From Dioscorea cayenensis subsp. rotundata (lineage: Eukaryota; Streptophyta; Magnoliopsida; Dioscoreales; Dioscoreaceae): a stretch of 64,000 nucleotides of DNA. Shown one piece after another: positions 23,963-36,244 of the stretch. The notes below the pieces were generated by a model that saw only the letters and a program-made list of their open reading frames with translations, was not told where the DNA came from and ran no database searches. Position 1 is the first letter of the stretch. Every line of letters begins with the position of its first letter. Position numbers and translations under genes: made by a program. Location of the stretch: assembly GCF_009730915.1 (NCBI RefSeq), contig NC_052475.1, positions 29,077,016 through 29,141,015 of the forward strand, in the 5' to 3' direction.

Positions 23963-24183
23963 AATAGTTTAATCTGAGAATCTATTCCTGTGATTCTATT
24001 GGCTGGTTGCAAACATTTGTTATTTGCTTTGGGATGAGGGGGATCCAACATCATCCAATGGATGCATCACACGTGGCATTTTTAGGTTTAGATTTATTTT
24101 TCTAGACAAGATTGGAGAGCTTTGGGTATTCAATTGCAAATTTTTAGCCCGCAAGCCCATTCTTCTTTGGTGTACAATTTCTT

Positions 24184-24218
24184 TGATGATGATGATGATA
24201 ATAATAATAATAATAATT
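24184..24218. repeat. (GAT)n(AAT)n compound microsatellite
   Basis: Five GAT-type units pass directly into about six AAT-type units. Confidence 0.85.
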
Positions 24219-25870
24219 TTTGCCGTTTAAGGTCGTTATGTATTTGTTAGAGTGAGACATGCTTTTACATTATCTAATTATGTCTGTTTTATCAACTTTT
24301 TTATTGTGTATCCTACCATAGTTAGTGGTTTTAATGTTGTTGTAACTCTTATTATCTTCTATGGTTTTAATGTTGTTGTAAGTAATATATGTGATTTATC
24401 TATTTTATTAAAAAAAAAACCTACACCTATAAAAATTAATAAAGGATATCTCATATTACTGGTGGCATGGTAAATAATTCTTTGTAATAATTGAGTAATT
24501 GAGGTGTCTGAAATAATGAAAGAAAAAACATGCTTTCAACATTTTTTGAGGGTTTTTGAAAACAATGCATTTATTTTTCTCTATTTCATAATCTTATGTT
24601 GGATAATATTGATGCGGTGATTGTAATTTTATTTTATTCATATTTTACATATTATCTTATAAAGTCATCTTTGTATTATCAGAGTTTTGTTAAGTTTTTG
24701 GGGGAAAAAATAAGCTTTAATATAATGAAAATTATATGTACCCTGCATTAAATGAACTATTTTTACCAGTTCGTAAAGAGTGAAAAAAATTGGCAATTCT
24801 TCTACCCTTATTATGTGTTGTTATTTGTTGCAATTTCCTTTATTTATAAAAAAAAAATTATAACCTCTGTTTGGCACTATTGGTTCAATTTCTATACAAA
24901 AATAAATAAATAGAAGTATTACAACGGAAAAATATTATTTAATTAGTAAAGATATACTATTAAATACTTCTTCTTTTTTTTTTTGAAGTTTGAGACGCAA
25001 ATCACGCGACTCAAGTTCCGTCAAAAAGTTTGTTTGACCAGAGAAATCCTTTTAGGGGATTTTCTGCAACCACACTTGAGAATCTTTTTCACTTTTCAAA
25101 ATTAAAAAGAAAAAATAAAATAAAATAAAATGCCTTGTTTGAACAAACCGCATAAAACACCAAATTTTCTGTTTAATAACAAAATTGAACAAATAAAAAA
25201 AGCAAATTCAGGATATAAAATGATATAAAAGAAATGAAGTATAACTGACTCATCTATGTTTATGATTTTCAAATTAAAGCAATGTGATGTAGTTATCTGC
25301 ATTCTATTTATTAAAAGATAGTTAAAAGTGCAAACAATATTCATACATATGCAGATAATAAACTACTAAAGACATACTGAAACTTATTTGCATACTTTAT
25401 GACCACAAACATGGTTTTAAACAAATAAATGAATAATACATACAGTTATATTTTTTTAAAAAAATAAGAAAACAAGAGGTCACTCAACCAAATTCTTTGA
25501 TTATCAAAGGTTGTTTCAGCAAACAATTCACAGCATCCCATGAACTTTACACACCCAACATAGAAACAAACAACACAACAAAGTATTCATGCAGTCAAAC
25601 GCTTTCTAATTCCCAAAACATCTCTCTTTAACTCACTGAAAGATCTCAAAAACCACAAAAATAATTCATTACTGAACTTTGAAGTTCATACATCATAAAC
25701 TCAATCCCATTTGGAGGGTGCTAATGATCCACCTCTTCCAAACAACAGCAACAATAAGTCAATAACTACTATTACTAAAACTAGTACACTAACACAACTG
25801 ATACCAGAAAATACTGAAGAGCAATCCTTAAAAACAGAGGCTCTTCTTCTTTTTGTCTTTCTACTTGTTG
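24219..25870. other. AT-rich spacer between LHCA4 and the expansin
   Basis: A/T runs and short frames only. Its last few hundred bases (25.5-25.87 kb) are probably the expansin 3' UTR and terminator region. No gene recognised. Confidence 0.5.
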
Positions 25871-25873
25871 TCC

Positions 25874-26721
25874 TTAATGGAACTGGGTACCAGAGAAGGT
25901 CTGGCCAAAGGACCAGCCTGAAGGAGCAACATTCATGGAGGTCACAGAGTGACCATCACTGGTTGTCACCTTGAATGACAAGGCCTGGCCATTGAGATAA
26001 GTATTGCTCTGCCAGTTTTGTCCCCAGTTTCTAGACATGGGTTCCCATTTAGTCTTTGACCCTTTGATCATCACTGCATGCACATCACCTGCACCTCCAA
26101 CATTAGTAATCAGCACCAAGTTGAAATAGGAGTGACCATTAATGGTGAACCTTATCCCTCCTTTCTTCCTACATGCAACTCTTCTATAAGAAACAGGGAC
26201 AATCCCTGCTTTATACTGAGCAATGTGTTGAAAAACAGGTTGGGAGAGATCAAAATGGTGAAGAGGAGGGTTGCACCATCCACCATCAGTGTTTGAGAGA
26301 GAAGGATTAGGAGGACAAAAGTTTGTAACAGTTATAACAATGGAACCTGGCAAACACCAGTTAGAATCACTCACACACTTGAGCTCATAACAAGCTCCAC
26401 AACTGAGACCATTGTTGAACAGAGCTGTGCTTAGAGCTGCTGTGTTTGTGCCATACCCTTGGCTGTACAAGTTACCATACCCACAAGCTCCACCTGTGTA
26501 AAAACAGAGTGTAAATAAAAACATATACTAGAGTATACTTTTATCAAGAATAAAAACAGTATATAACATCACATATATATATATATATATATACCCATTG
26601 TCCCAGAGGCATCACCACCTCCATAAAAGGTGGCATGAGCATTGGTCCAGCCAGCATCATAGCCATGAACAGAGGAGAAGAAGAAGAAGGAGAAGATGAA
26701 AGAGAGGAAGATGAAAGCCAT
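25874..26721 (-). CDS. Alpha-expansin (EXPA)
   Basis: Two exons, 26721-26595 and 26493-25874, giving 248 residues, normal for EXPA. Residues 1-20 are a signal peptide (MAFIFLSF, then a Phe-rich core ending SSVHG). The GH45-like barrel follows: [21 protein letters not shown], with the intron splitting Gly-43, conserved cysteines (CGACYELKC), and the HFD motif in [11 protein letters not shown]. The CBM63 domain has the spaced aromatic residues of [15 protein letters not shown] and ends [15 protein letters not shown]. The protein is secreted and loosens cell walls by disrupting non-covalent cellulose-xyloglucan contacts, without hydrolysis. Many EXPA genes have a second intron in the C-terminal half; here that part is uninterrupted. 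An (AT)n run lies at the intron donor. The member within the family cannot be fixed. Confidence 0.93.
26573..26593. repeat. (AT)n microsatellite at the expansin intron donor
   Basis: About ten AT units directly abut the donor (exon ...ATGG|GTATATAT on minus), so array length variation lies within the first bases of the intron. Confidence 0.85.
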
Positions 26722-27080
26722 TGTGGTTTGGTGTATGCAGGAGTAGAGGTTGAGTTTGGTGGGGGGGGGGTGATTAAATAGAAGTGTGGAGAGTGAGAGA
26801 GAGAGAGAAAGAGGTGACAGTTATATTGGAAAGTGGTAATGGTGAAAAGGTGCATGCAGCATGGGATGGGGTTGATGGAGGATGAAGGTGGTAGTTTCAT
26901 ACTTTTTTTCTCTGAACAGAGTTAACAGAATGGAAACAACAAAGTAATACTGTGTAGCAGAGCCATGTGACTACTCCTTTTCAACTTCTGATAAAATATT
27001 CGTCCAACCCTTAACTGCTTTATTTTAAATAATAATAATAATAATAATAATATTGAATTTTTTTTTTTCACAATAATCAA
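26722..27080. other. Expansin upstream region
   Basis: Includes a nine-to-ten-base G run near 26761, a GA-rich stretch (26790-26815) and an (AAT)n run at about 27029-27052. Probable expansin 5' UTR and promoter; no confident TATA box. Confidence 0.45.
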
Positions 27081-27084
27081 TAAA

Positions 27085-28270
27085 TCAAGTGTTATCACTA
27101 GTCACTATTACTAACTCTTCTGTATAATATACATCTTTTAATCCAATTTTAATATCCTATAATAAACCGGGTTCTTCTAGTACTGAAATTTCTTAAACTT
27201 ATATTTCCATTGAAATGTAAATAATTTGTTAGTTGTTTTCCTTGGAAAAAACTAATCTTATAAGGTGCTAATTGTTGAGTATATGTAAATAATTGGTCAT
27301 CCATTTGTTCTGCCTTATACTGTTTTTCTAAAAGAATTTTTTGTTTATACTGAGATGGAATTAAGCTTTCATCTATGACAGAATTAGAACATCCAGTGTC
27401 AATAAGTCCTAGTACATCTAGAATCCAGTCATTAATTTGAATTCTACACGGAATTTTTATACTATAGATAGGTGTAATCTCTGAGGTTGGGTTTGTTTCA
27501 AAAATATTCTCCGAGTTACTTCACCCAAGTTTTTCTTTTTATCGTAGATTCTTCTTCTAGGTTTGCTAGTTGATCTAGTTGTTCTTGGTATATCATCAAT
27601 GTCAATATGACCAGAAGAAATTAGGTTATATAAGAAGTCTAGATTTACCAGTTGATCTAAGGGAGGTTCAAGAGTTAATTCATCGAATAAGCTACATTTA
27701 CTAAATTCTAAAAGGTTTTCATGAGTTTTTTCTTGATATTTAGAAGGAGTTGGATTTTTGCAATTTCCACAACAAGATTGATTTTTTGCGTCAAAATATT
27801 TGGAGGCATATGATAATAAAGGTACTCCTATAAAACTAATTCCAGAGGAAGTTATAGTGCATCCATGAAAGAAATGTTAGGAAAGTAAGCTTAGCTATCA
27901 CATTAGCATATACCCGGAGGAACTTATTGGTTTTATAATTCCCGTTATAGCTAAGCGTATGAACTAGCTAAGGTTTGGTAATGTAGCTTTACTCCCACAT
28001 TAGTAAAGGTACGGAGGAACTTACTGGCTTTGTAATCCCCACCTTTTACTAAGCGTATGGACAAGTAAAGGGTTTATACTTACAAAAAAATTTTAAGGAG
28101 GTTTTTCAGATATTTGTTGAAGAAACATTAGTCGGGAAAGTCTGTCGGAAGATCATTATCTTTTCCTTTTATATGTTCAAAAATAATTTTATAATTTTTA
28201 TTTAAAATTCTATCTTTAAAAGCCAGCCATCTTCTCTGGCTAATTCTTTTGCTATTTTTATTCTCAAAAT
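27085..28270 (-). mobile_element. Endogenous caulimovirid (pararetrovirus) fossil
   Basis: Minus-strand frames show a Cys-rich zinc knuckle (about 27760-27785) and a retropepsin-type aspartic protease with IDTG (about 27390). At the other end (about 28090-28260) is the C-terminal part of an RNase H region. The order, RNase H end then a non-coding stretch then knuckle-protease, fits a fragment spanning the junction of a circular caulimovirid genome. Movement, most of the coat and reverse transcriptase parts are absent. It is broken in several places and looks moderately old. Genus is not resolved. Confidence 0.7.
27884..28066. repeat. Duplicated hairpin unit inside the caulimovirid fossil
   Basis: Two imperfect units, about 27884-27966 and 27983-28066. 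Both share CACATTAG, GGAGGAACTTA(T/C)TGG, TAAT(T/C)CCC and CTAAGCGTATG(A/G)AC. The arms around the shared core differ between units but still pair within each: TTAGC(A)TATA with TATAGCTAA, and TTAGTAAAGGT with ACCTTTTACTAA. Confidence 0.65.
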
Positions 28271-30565
28271 AATATAATTAATTTGAATTTTTTATATTTA
28301 GTAAATTGTTATTCATGATAGTTAAATGGCTAGCCATAATATTTGAATTTATTGTTATTTATAATAATCCAAATATAATATATAAAATTTCATTTTTAAA
28401 AAAATAAAGTATTTCTTAAGAAATTTGAGGGGTTTTAAAAATATATATTTTTAATTTTCGAAAATGAAAGAATGGGAGTGGATCAGTACTTAGCCTTATT
28501 TCTGGGTCAAAGACTTTAAAAACAATAAGATCAGTACATAAATTATACAAACAAACCATCAAATTGAAATACTTTCGCTATAACTTCCCATTAAATTAAG
28601 AGGCAATGCAGAGTACCATAGAGATTGTAACCACTCACTAACCATGGTACTGTACTAACTACAAGCATTTAAAATACTTGACTGACCGAATCTATTTTTT
28701 ATTTTTTTTTTTTAACCTGTTCTGCAATCAATCACAAGATTATTTAACTGTTTTTTTAATTTTAAATTTTAAATCAAAAGAAATTTAAGCACATAAAACT
28801 TTTTAATCAAACCAAACCCAATCAAAATACAGAACTCATAACCCCATTCTAACCAAACCAAATCAAGTCAGTCAAACATACAAAGGGACCAAATGGTCCA
28901 AACCAAACCAAACCAAAAGAAGAAGCCATGCAGTGTAACCAAGTTACCAACCATGGTAAAACATTGAAAGCACAAGAAGAGAATGTGGTTGAGAAAACAT
29001 CAGAGAAAGCTGATTCATTCTGCTCAACAGTCTTAAATACACATCCCATTAATACAATCTCTGTGTACTTGCACATGGGCAAGAACAGAAAACAGAGCAG
29101 AACAGGGGATGGTGTTGTTGATGACACTGTCCTATTAGAAAACAGAAAACCAACCAACCAACTCACCTCATTCAATACACACTGCCATGTGTTTCTTGTT
29201 CTGTGTTTTCAATTTCCAATCACTTTTTTTTTTATTCATGTTTTTTACTTTTTACTGCATTTTTCTTTCTCTTTTTGCCATTTTGATTTCCTTTCCTTTC
29301 AAATGTTGTGAACTTGCCTTGCAACTTCTTAATCTGATAAGACACAGCAGTGAAGCACTATGACACCTCTTTCTTGTTGTGTATTGCTTTATGATCATAA
29401 GAAGTTAAATTTTTATTTGTTGTATGGATTTGTTTAATCTTAAAATGAGGGAACAACTCAATGATGTTTCAATTGAGTTATGCAGTAATGGAATGCCTCA
29501 ACTACCTACTCTTTTGTTTGCTTCTGTTTTATTAGCAACTGGACCATCCTAATTAATTAAATAAAATGATTATAGGTGTATGTATGTACAATATTGGTCC
29601 ATTAATTAAATAAATCCTCAAGTTAAAACTGAAGAGTGGTCATTTCAGCTTTTTATTTTTAATTATATAAATAATTTATTTATATATGTAAAAGTAAATC
29701 ATTTGAAAATAATTCATAACATGAATATATATATATATGTAGTTCTTCGAACTTTTTCACCCTTGAGATATTTTTTGAGCATCTGTTTTTCTCCACCAGT
29801 TTTATATTCTCTCTGCTCAAAAACTTCAAATGACTCGATATTTGTCCCACAACGAAAACAATCAAAAAGACAGCCTTTTGTTTTTCCCAAAGCTCAGCCC
29901 TCACACTCTCTTCACTCCCCATTCAAAATCCTTTTATCATTTTTTTCTCATCTTTTTTTATTTATTTATTTATTCATTCATTCATTTTTGAAGCCAAAAA
30001 AAAAAAACACCGTTGAAATGACCCTTATACTGTTATATTAATTCACTGAAACTAATGCACAACCACCTGAATTTCATTGAATACTTTAGCATGAACAAGA
30101 AGATGAATAAGAACTTGATTCCATATGATGTTCAATTCAAGAGCAACTCTTCATAGAAATTATTCTCTTATTAATTATTCTATACAACAAGCTTTATACA
30201 TTTACAAGTGTAAAGCTGGGAGGAAATGTGGGGGAATAAAGTGAATTGTTTGTTACCATTAGATGAGAATTTTAAAGAGAGGTGCCTATGAAATTTGAAT
30301 CTTCAATTTAAAGGGTAAGGTGGTGGTGACTTTCCAATCTCAAGACTTTTTGACTTAAGAGATAAAAAGAATCATATATTTGAATTTGAATGGTTCTCAT
30401 GCATGCTACTGAATAAATTAACACAAATTAATACAAAATTAAACAAACCACATTCACAAAAAAAGAAGGCTGATAATACAAATATATTACACTAACTAAT
30501 AAAACAATAATGTTACTTTTACCTTTATTTTAATTTAAATAATGTTATTCTTAACCAAAAACATC
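28271..30565. other. AT-rich non-coding region
   Basis: Poly-A/T tracts, a (TTTGG)n-like patch near 28890-28918 and ATTT/ATTC-type short repeats near 29955-29985. Open frames of up to 127 codons show no domain and skewed composition, so none is called. Confidence 0.5.
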
Positions 30566-30569
30566 CAAT

Positions 30570-30574
30570 GCGGG

Positions 30575-30615
<41 letters not shown>

Positions 30616-30642
30616 CCGCGTGTTCGATCCACGCTCACCGCA
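30570..30642 (+). tRNA. tRNA-Phe (GAA)
   Basis: A 73-nt cloverleaf with A-box TAGCTCAGTTGGGA, anticodon loop CTGAAGA (GAA) and B-box TTCGATCC. The discriminator is A and CCA is not encoded. The acceptor stem keeps the G-A mismatch known in plant tRNA-Phe. It is followed by TTTC and a T6 run, a Pol III terminator. Intronless nuclear gene. Confidence 0.96.
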
Positions 30643-30718
30643 TTTAAAAATTTCTTTTTTAAAAAATAAATTTTTTGTTTTTAAAAGAAAAACAAATTAT
30701 TCTATAAATAATTAAAAA

Positions 30719-30790
30719 TGCCCCCATGCAGGATCGAACTACAGACCTTCAGTTTACAAGACTGACGCTCTACCACTGAGCTATAGGGGC
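30719..30790 (-). tRNA. tRNA-Thr (TGT)
   Basis: A 72-nt cloverleaf: acceptor GCCCCTA/TGGGGGC, anticodon loop CTTGTAA (TGT), T-loop TTCGATC, discriminator A, no CCA. TTTTT directly follows on the minus strand as a Pol III terminator. It faces the tRNA-Phe gene tail to tail, 76 bp apart. Confidence 0.94.
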
Positions 30791-31310
30791 CAAATTATAT
30801 TAGATTGTTAACAGTATCAAATTTGTAAGCTATTATGGTTTAGTAGCAAGAGATAAGCTTATTGAGTTATTATATTATATTATTACTAAATATATATCAT
30901 GTCGGCCTCATGAAAATTCTTATTAGATAAAAAGTCTCACTAGTGCCAATAATTATTTGTTATATGAGGGGACAAAGTCAGTATAAATATTGTAAAGTAC
31001 AACTGTTCAAGTGTGCTTATCCCTCACGCATCAGTAATATTTGTAATTAAAACAAAAAATAAAAATAAAAATAAATCATACTGGCTCGAGGATGAGGAGA
31101 AGGACTTGCTTTAACCTATAGTTGTTTAATATATTAATCGAGAGTCTTCAGTCTTGTATCGCGTGTGCAATCTCAACGATAATAAATGAACACATCTTAT
31201 CACAAGTTTTCTTCTACTTGTTTCTCACCATTCCATAAGTTATACATCATATCCAGTTCCAAAAGTCTTACTTACAATCAATCAATCAATCAATCCATTG
31301 TGACGTGACA
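30791..31310. other. Spacer before MULE II
   Basis: AT-rich, with a short (AATC)n run near 31276-31296. No gene seen. Confidence 0.5.
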
Positions 31311-32219
31311 CTCCAAAATATATTTAAGTGAAAATTGCCAAAAACCCTACAACTTTCGCTTAAATTGCCAAACAAAACCCCATAGTTTTGAATACCCAAA
31401 ACCCTTTCCTTTTCAACTCCATGATTTTGAAACCCCCAAAGCACGTAGAATCTGCATTAAACGGAGTGTATTTAAAAATTTTATGGATGAAAACTGCCTT
31501 GCAGGGAAGTCGTGTCGCACCCATTTCGTGCGTGTAGGAGGAAGTGGGTGGGGTTTTTCTTAGGCATTACAGTTTTGCTTGTCTTCTCTCAACTCGCGAC
31601 TCCCAGCTCAACTCGGCTCTCCACTTTCTTCTTCCCACCCAGCACTCTTCCCTTTCCACCGTGCCTCGAAGAAGAAGTCCCGTCCAAAGTATTCGAGATT
31701 TCGTCACTTTGCGTCTAAAGGTATTCATTATGGTTTTTGTTAACTATTCACATTACGAAGAGACATTTTTCGGTTTTGGTTTGTGATTTTGTTTTTGTTG
31801 GAAGACATCAAGTTTTTCGGGGATTAATCGGAATGGGGTTTTGTTAGTCTCGCAGGAGATGTCTCGCTTAGGGTTTTTGTTTTTGTTTTACATTTTCGCC
31901 TACTGATCATGATCGAAATGGTTTTTCCCGATTGTTGTGCTTTGTAGTAATGTTTATAATCTACGCTACCCTTTTCGCTGATATGGTTGCGCTTGTAAAA
32001 ATGAGGTCTCCGCTTTAAAACAATGAGCTTTACCGCTTTAAGTTAGTTCGTCTCCGCTTAATTATTTGTATCTACTCGCTTAATAGTATACGCCATCGCT
32101 TAAAAATGATATCGTTGTTTAAGAACCGAGTGTTTACTCGCTTAACAAATTACATTTCCGCTTAACAATGTGCTCTGTTATCACGCAGTCTTGTGATTAT
32201 GAGCGATCAATCTAGTTAA

Positions 32220-32995
32220 CGGGCGACGCTACTCGGCACCCAGAGTGGAGACCGCGTGCGAATTGAAAGTTCACATGATCCCTCGACATTGGGAGATCAT
32301 CCGAAGGGACACCGCTCACGACGATTTCATCGAGTTGGAAGTCAGTATACCAAGAGCGGGCCCTTCTTGACTCTCCGCTGCAGAGATACGATAACCGCAC
32401 CAATAAATCTCGAGGATCGGGAAAGCATGCCGACTTTCGGGCCTCAAGATGTGGCAATCGTTCTCGGCCCGCGTTGCGATGGGGAGGCAATGTGTTTCGA
32501 AGAAGAAAACACGGTCGCCGTCAAGAGAGGTATTTATCGAAGACGACGAGAGACCGCAGACTCCATCGAGCACTCTTCGAAAGAACTCGCTGGACGAGGG
32601 AGAGAGGAGAATTTTGCCAAACCATCGATGGTGTACTTCTCCCGGTACAATCCTCTTCCCAAATACCTCCTCGCTCGGTTCCTAACCGGATCATTGATTA
32701 TGTCGATGATCTACCCGAATGGGGCGCCACGCATGGGCGCAAAGCGACGCAAGTGGCTTATGGAGGACATACCACAAGCCGCTACCCGAGTGCAATCTAG
32801 ATGCGCGGGGAAGAAGACCAACACTGCGTATGTTAAGGGTCGCACTGTAGCGCTTAACATCCGGTTTTACGAGTCGACCGAACCCGGGAAAGAAAGTCCG
32901 CTTTCTGCAAGATCCCAAGGATGCTCGTCTACGGTGAAAAATACTTACGGAAGCAAGCGACGATGAGAGACGAGTTTGTCATCTCTCGAAGGAAA
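32220..32995 (+). pseudogene. DUF1985/PMD-like N-terminal part of the Ulp1-associated transposon gene
   Basis: One frame stays open for 236 codons but homology jumps between frames. FGPQDVAIVL followed by CDGEAMCFEEE resembles the family's LxDVAxLxGL...G block. WLMEDIPQAATRVQSRCAGK and KTNTAYVKG, then ALNIRFYE, match the later block before a K(V/I)RF stretch. A donor-like AGAG|GTAATA follows near 33000. Linked to the protease part by introns rich in a CGCTTAA motif. Confidence 0.5.
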
Positions 32996-33269
32996 AAGAG
33001 GTAATAATTCAAAAATATTTTGTTTAACTGTAGACGTTAACGTTTAACCATATCATTTACCGCTTAACTTTATTCATCTATCGCTTTAACATTATAACTT
33101 ACCGCTTAACTTTGTTCAACTACCGCTTAAACTTTTAGTTTAATGTTTAATTTGTTTGTTTCATCTGCTTTAACACAATAGGTTATAACGCTTTAAATAT
33201 ACGAGTTACATGTGTAAATATAGTTTTAATTGTTTAAACTAAATAATTTCGCTAAGATTGTTTGCTTTT

Positions 33270-35345
33270 ACACATGCTAGTTTCTCGAGCTGGTTCCGCG
33301 AATCGCCGATGAAAGAAGTATTTGTTCGGCCAACCGTCTGTCTGGATGCTATCGCTCCGAACCGCTTGCTCAAAGGCAAGATGAGAGGGCAACCTCTTCC
33401 TCGCTACCGGACGCCGCTCTCCCCGCTCTGTGCCAAAACGCATTCGCCGAGGCCCGAGAAGCTCTCCCCCACCCCGCCTCGACCGTGGCTTCCCCGACCG
33501 TCGCCCCCGAACGGCAGCCCCGCCAAGACTAGGCGAGGATGTCACTCGCAACTCTCATGCAGTGCTTCGCGATTTTGATGACCGAGTTCCCCGACTTGCC
33601 GCTCGGGTGGAGGCATTGAAGGCCGGGCCACAATCACAATCGATCGCGCCTTCCCTTCAAACAAATGAAGCACCCGGGACGGATACGCTGCTCGGAGTTC
33701 GACGACGAGGACATCATCGGGGCGGCCCTTCAAAGACGGCCTCATTCGAAGAAGCTTGCAAAAAGAGGAAAACAATAACGCCTCCGTCTCCACCCGCGTC
33801 TACCGACGATGAAATAATAGCAGCGATTATCGCAGCAGCACCATCGGGCGGTCGATGTTGTTAACGCTGATGACATGCCCATCACGTGGAGGAGATCAAG
33901 ATGGCGCTCGAGTTTGCCACGGTGGAAAAAGATCGCCGACTCGCTGTTGACTGACATCATGCATACGGTGGAACCGGCGCGACAAAGGCTGGCATCAAAG
34001 ATGGACACAATCCATGAAGAAGAACAACTGGACAACGCTAGGTCTCCCATCGATGATCGCCGCCGTGGAACTCACGGTTGAGAAGGTCGCTGAGTCTATC
34101 CTCAACGGCGTGGAATTCACGGTGGAACTAACGGCCGACCGCTGCCGCATCGAAGGCGCATACAATCCCACAAGAACAAGAAGCATGTAAGGAAGTGTCT
34201 CCCGCTGATGCTCGCCGTCGTGTCCCCCATTAAAGGAAGCCAATAAAAGTAGAAGAACTTCGGAAAAGTCTTCATTCGAAGAAAAAAATACGCTGCCAAT
34301 CGCGCTCAATAAGTACGAAAGCGAGAGTTGATAAGGATCTTCCTCAACCGCCCTATGGACAAGTAAGTTTGAAGTTTTTTTATGATATTGTTTAAACTGC
34401 TTTTTAGTTACCATTTAAGTAGCGAGCGTTAACGCTTTAAAAATTTACAGATAACATTTAACTTATAAGTGATACCCTTTTAAATATTACCGCTACTGCT
34501 TAAACATTCAATATAGAATTTAAAGTTTATACTTTAACGCTTAATTTTATACTTACAACATTGTTTACATGTCTTTTGTTCCGCTCAACCACAAAGACCG
34601 TCGCGGTGGAAGAAATCGACCGTCAGCACCACACGCGCCAATCTATTCGACCGCTCGAGGGAAGCGAGATGGTCACGCATTTACGTGATGGACGATTCGT
34701 GATGTATCTTGCAAAAGACGCATCGAGCGTAGTGCCATATCGCTATAAGAGGCGCCGCTCCATCACACCCGCCACCGGCCTTGCTCATGCTCAAAGCAGG
34801 CGACGACGCATACTGAATCCACGACTGGCTATGATCGAGATGCCGCAAGCAACTTGCATGAAGTGGACATCGCCATCCTCCCGATAATTATGAGTGGCCA
34901 CTTCCATGTCGTCGCTCCCTCGACAATGAAAAACAAGAATACGTGCATTATTCTTCATGCCAAAGCGAAGAATACGATAAAAACGCGCTAGAAATGGTAA
35001 GTGCTTTTAATAATTTGTGTTTGTGTAATATTGTTCGGTAAATAATCGGCATTCTAATACGAACTTGTATATCTCGACAGCGGAACCCTATTCGACCTCA
35101 GATCGACATGGAGTTGGGCGAGTCGGCGATCGCAGTACCCGCTTGTTCACGACTAATCGAAGCCCCACGCATGTAAAAAAGGAAGTGTCGATCGCAGCTG
35201 GGCCTATGCTCATGCGGTTTATCGAGCAGCCATTCACGGTGAGAAGCTACGGGCATCACAGACCGACGTCCCTTTATCTCACGACAAGGTATGTTTCCCG
35301 TATACTTAGGGAGGGAGGGCACCCAGCATCACACATGAGAGGGAG
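33270..35345 (+). pseudogene. Ulp1-like (C48) protease gene remnant
   Basis: 33.27-34.36 kb codes a Pro/Arg/Ser-rich linker in changing frames. From 34.56 kb the protease domain can be read: SGHFHVV near 34895 in the place of the (G/N)xHW catalytic-His block, then EYVHYSSCQSEEYDKNALEM (about 34930-34993). Near 35185-35225 a SVDxSWAY...RFIEQ block sits where the catalytic Asp/Cys (DC) is expected, but Cys reads as Arg here. Ulp1 proteases cleave SUMO-type conjugates; the role in transposons is unknown. Several frame changes and the lost Cys make this copy inactive. Confidence 0.6.
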
Positions 35346-36244
35346 TCTTCGTAAAGCTGGTTCTTAGTCATTCTTTTCTATATTTGTATACACGATTCTT
35401 TCTTTAATAATCCGTATTCATTGTTTAACATACACTTTCGATGTTTAAGTATATAGTTCATTGTGTAAATATCAATGTAATTGTTTAAACTCCGCTTTTA
35501 CTCGTAAAACGAACCGTAGGGGAGTGTACGCAAGCGGGTCATAGTCATCAGTATAGGTGTAATAGTTTCAAATGTAAAACCGCTTTTAAATTCAATTCAT
35601 TTTTCCGAAGAACATGACAAATTTTTGTCAATGTAAATATACATGTATCTAAATTCAATTAAATTCATTCCTGCTTCGCTTTTGAGGTTCCGTTCTTGTT
35701 GGATGATATTGTAGTCCGCAGGTACATTATCGGGTAGGGTTCTGCTTTCATTTTTCATTTTCATTATCGGCTAATATCAACATTCATTTTAACTCAGAGT
35801 AATGATAACTTTTCGCCCTTTAACTTTCGCTTTTCTCTGCTTAAGTTTAGGTTTCTCCTGCTTTAAATTTAATATTTTCTCGCTTTAAAATATCCTTATT
35901 ATTTAATAATATCAATGTAATTACAACAAAAAATATACTTAATATTTTCTCGCTTAAAAATATCCTTATTACTTAATAACTTTATAGAGTATAATGTAAT
36001 GTTCCGATTTTTTATGTGCGACGGGAGTGGAAAACGCTGGGGAACCGAGCGTGTATTAATTACTGGGGAACCGCTGAGCACCATCCCGCTAGTACATTTT
36101 AAGCGGATACAAATTTATTTTTAAACGATAAAAAAATAATGAAGCTAAACAGTAGAATAAAAATATTTAAAACGTAAGAGATATATTTAAATATAAAGTT
36201 CAATATTTAAACAATAATAAGAAGTATATACACAATGCCTAGTC

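Noticed and set aside
24184-27052. CRISPR-like or direct-repeat array
   Set aside because: Only simple microsatellites occur; there are no regular spacers, and the genome is that of a plant.
28849-29311. Frames of 108-127 codons on both strands
   Set aside because: Low-complexity translation (for example FGLVWFGPFGPF from a TTTGG repeat), no domain and no splice context.
32256-32966. A single intact 236-codon gene
   Set aside because: Family similarity jumps between frames inside it, so the open frame is partly accidental and the region is a transposon pseudogene.
33252-34414. Several 100-144-codon frames on both strands
   Set aside because: Shadows of the Arg/Pro/Ser-rich linker of the Ulp1-type transposon gene; no independent homology.
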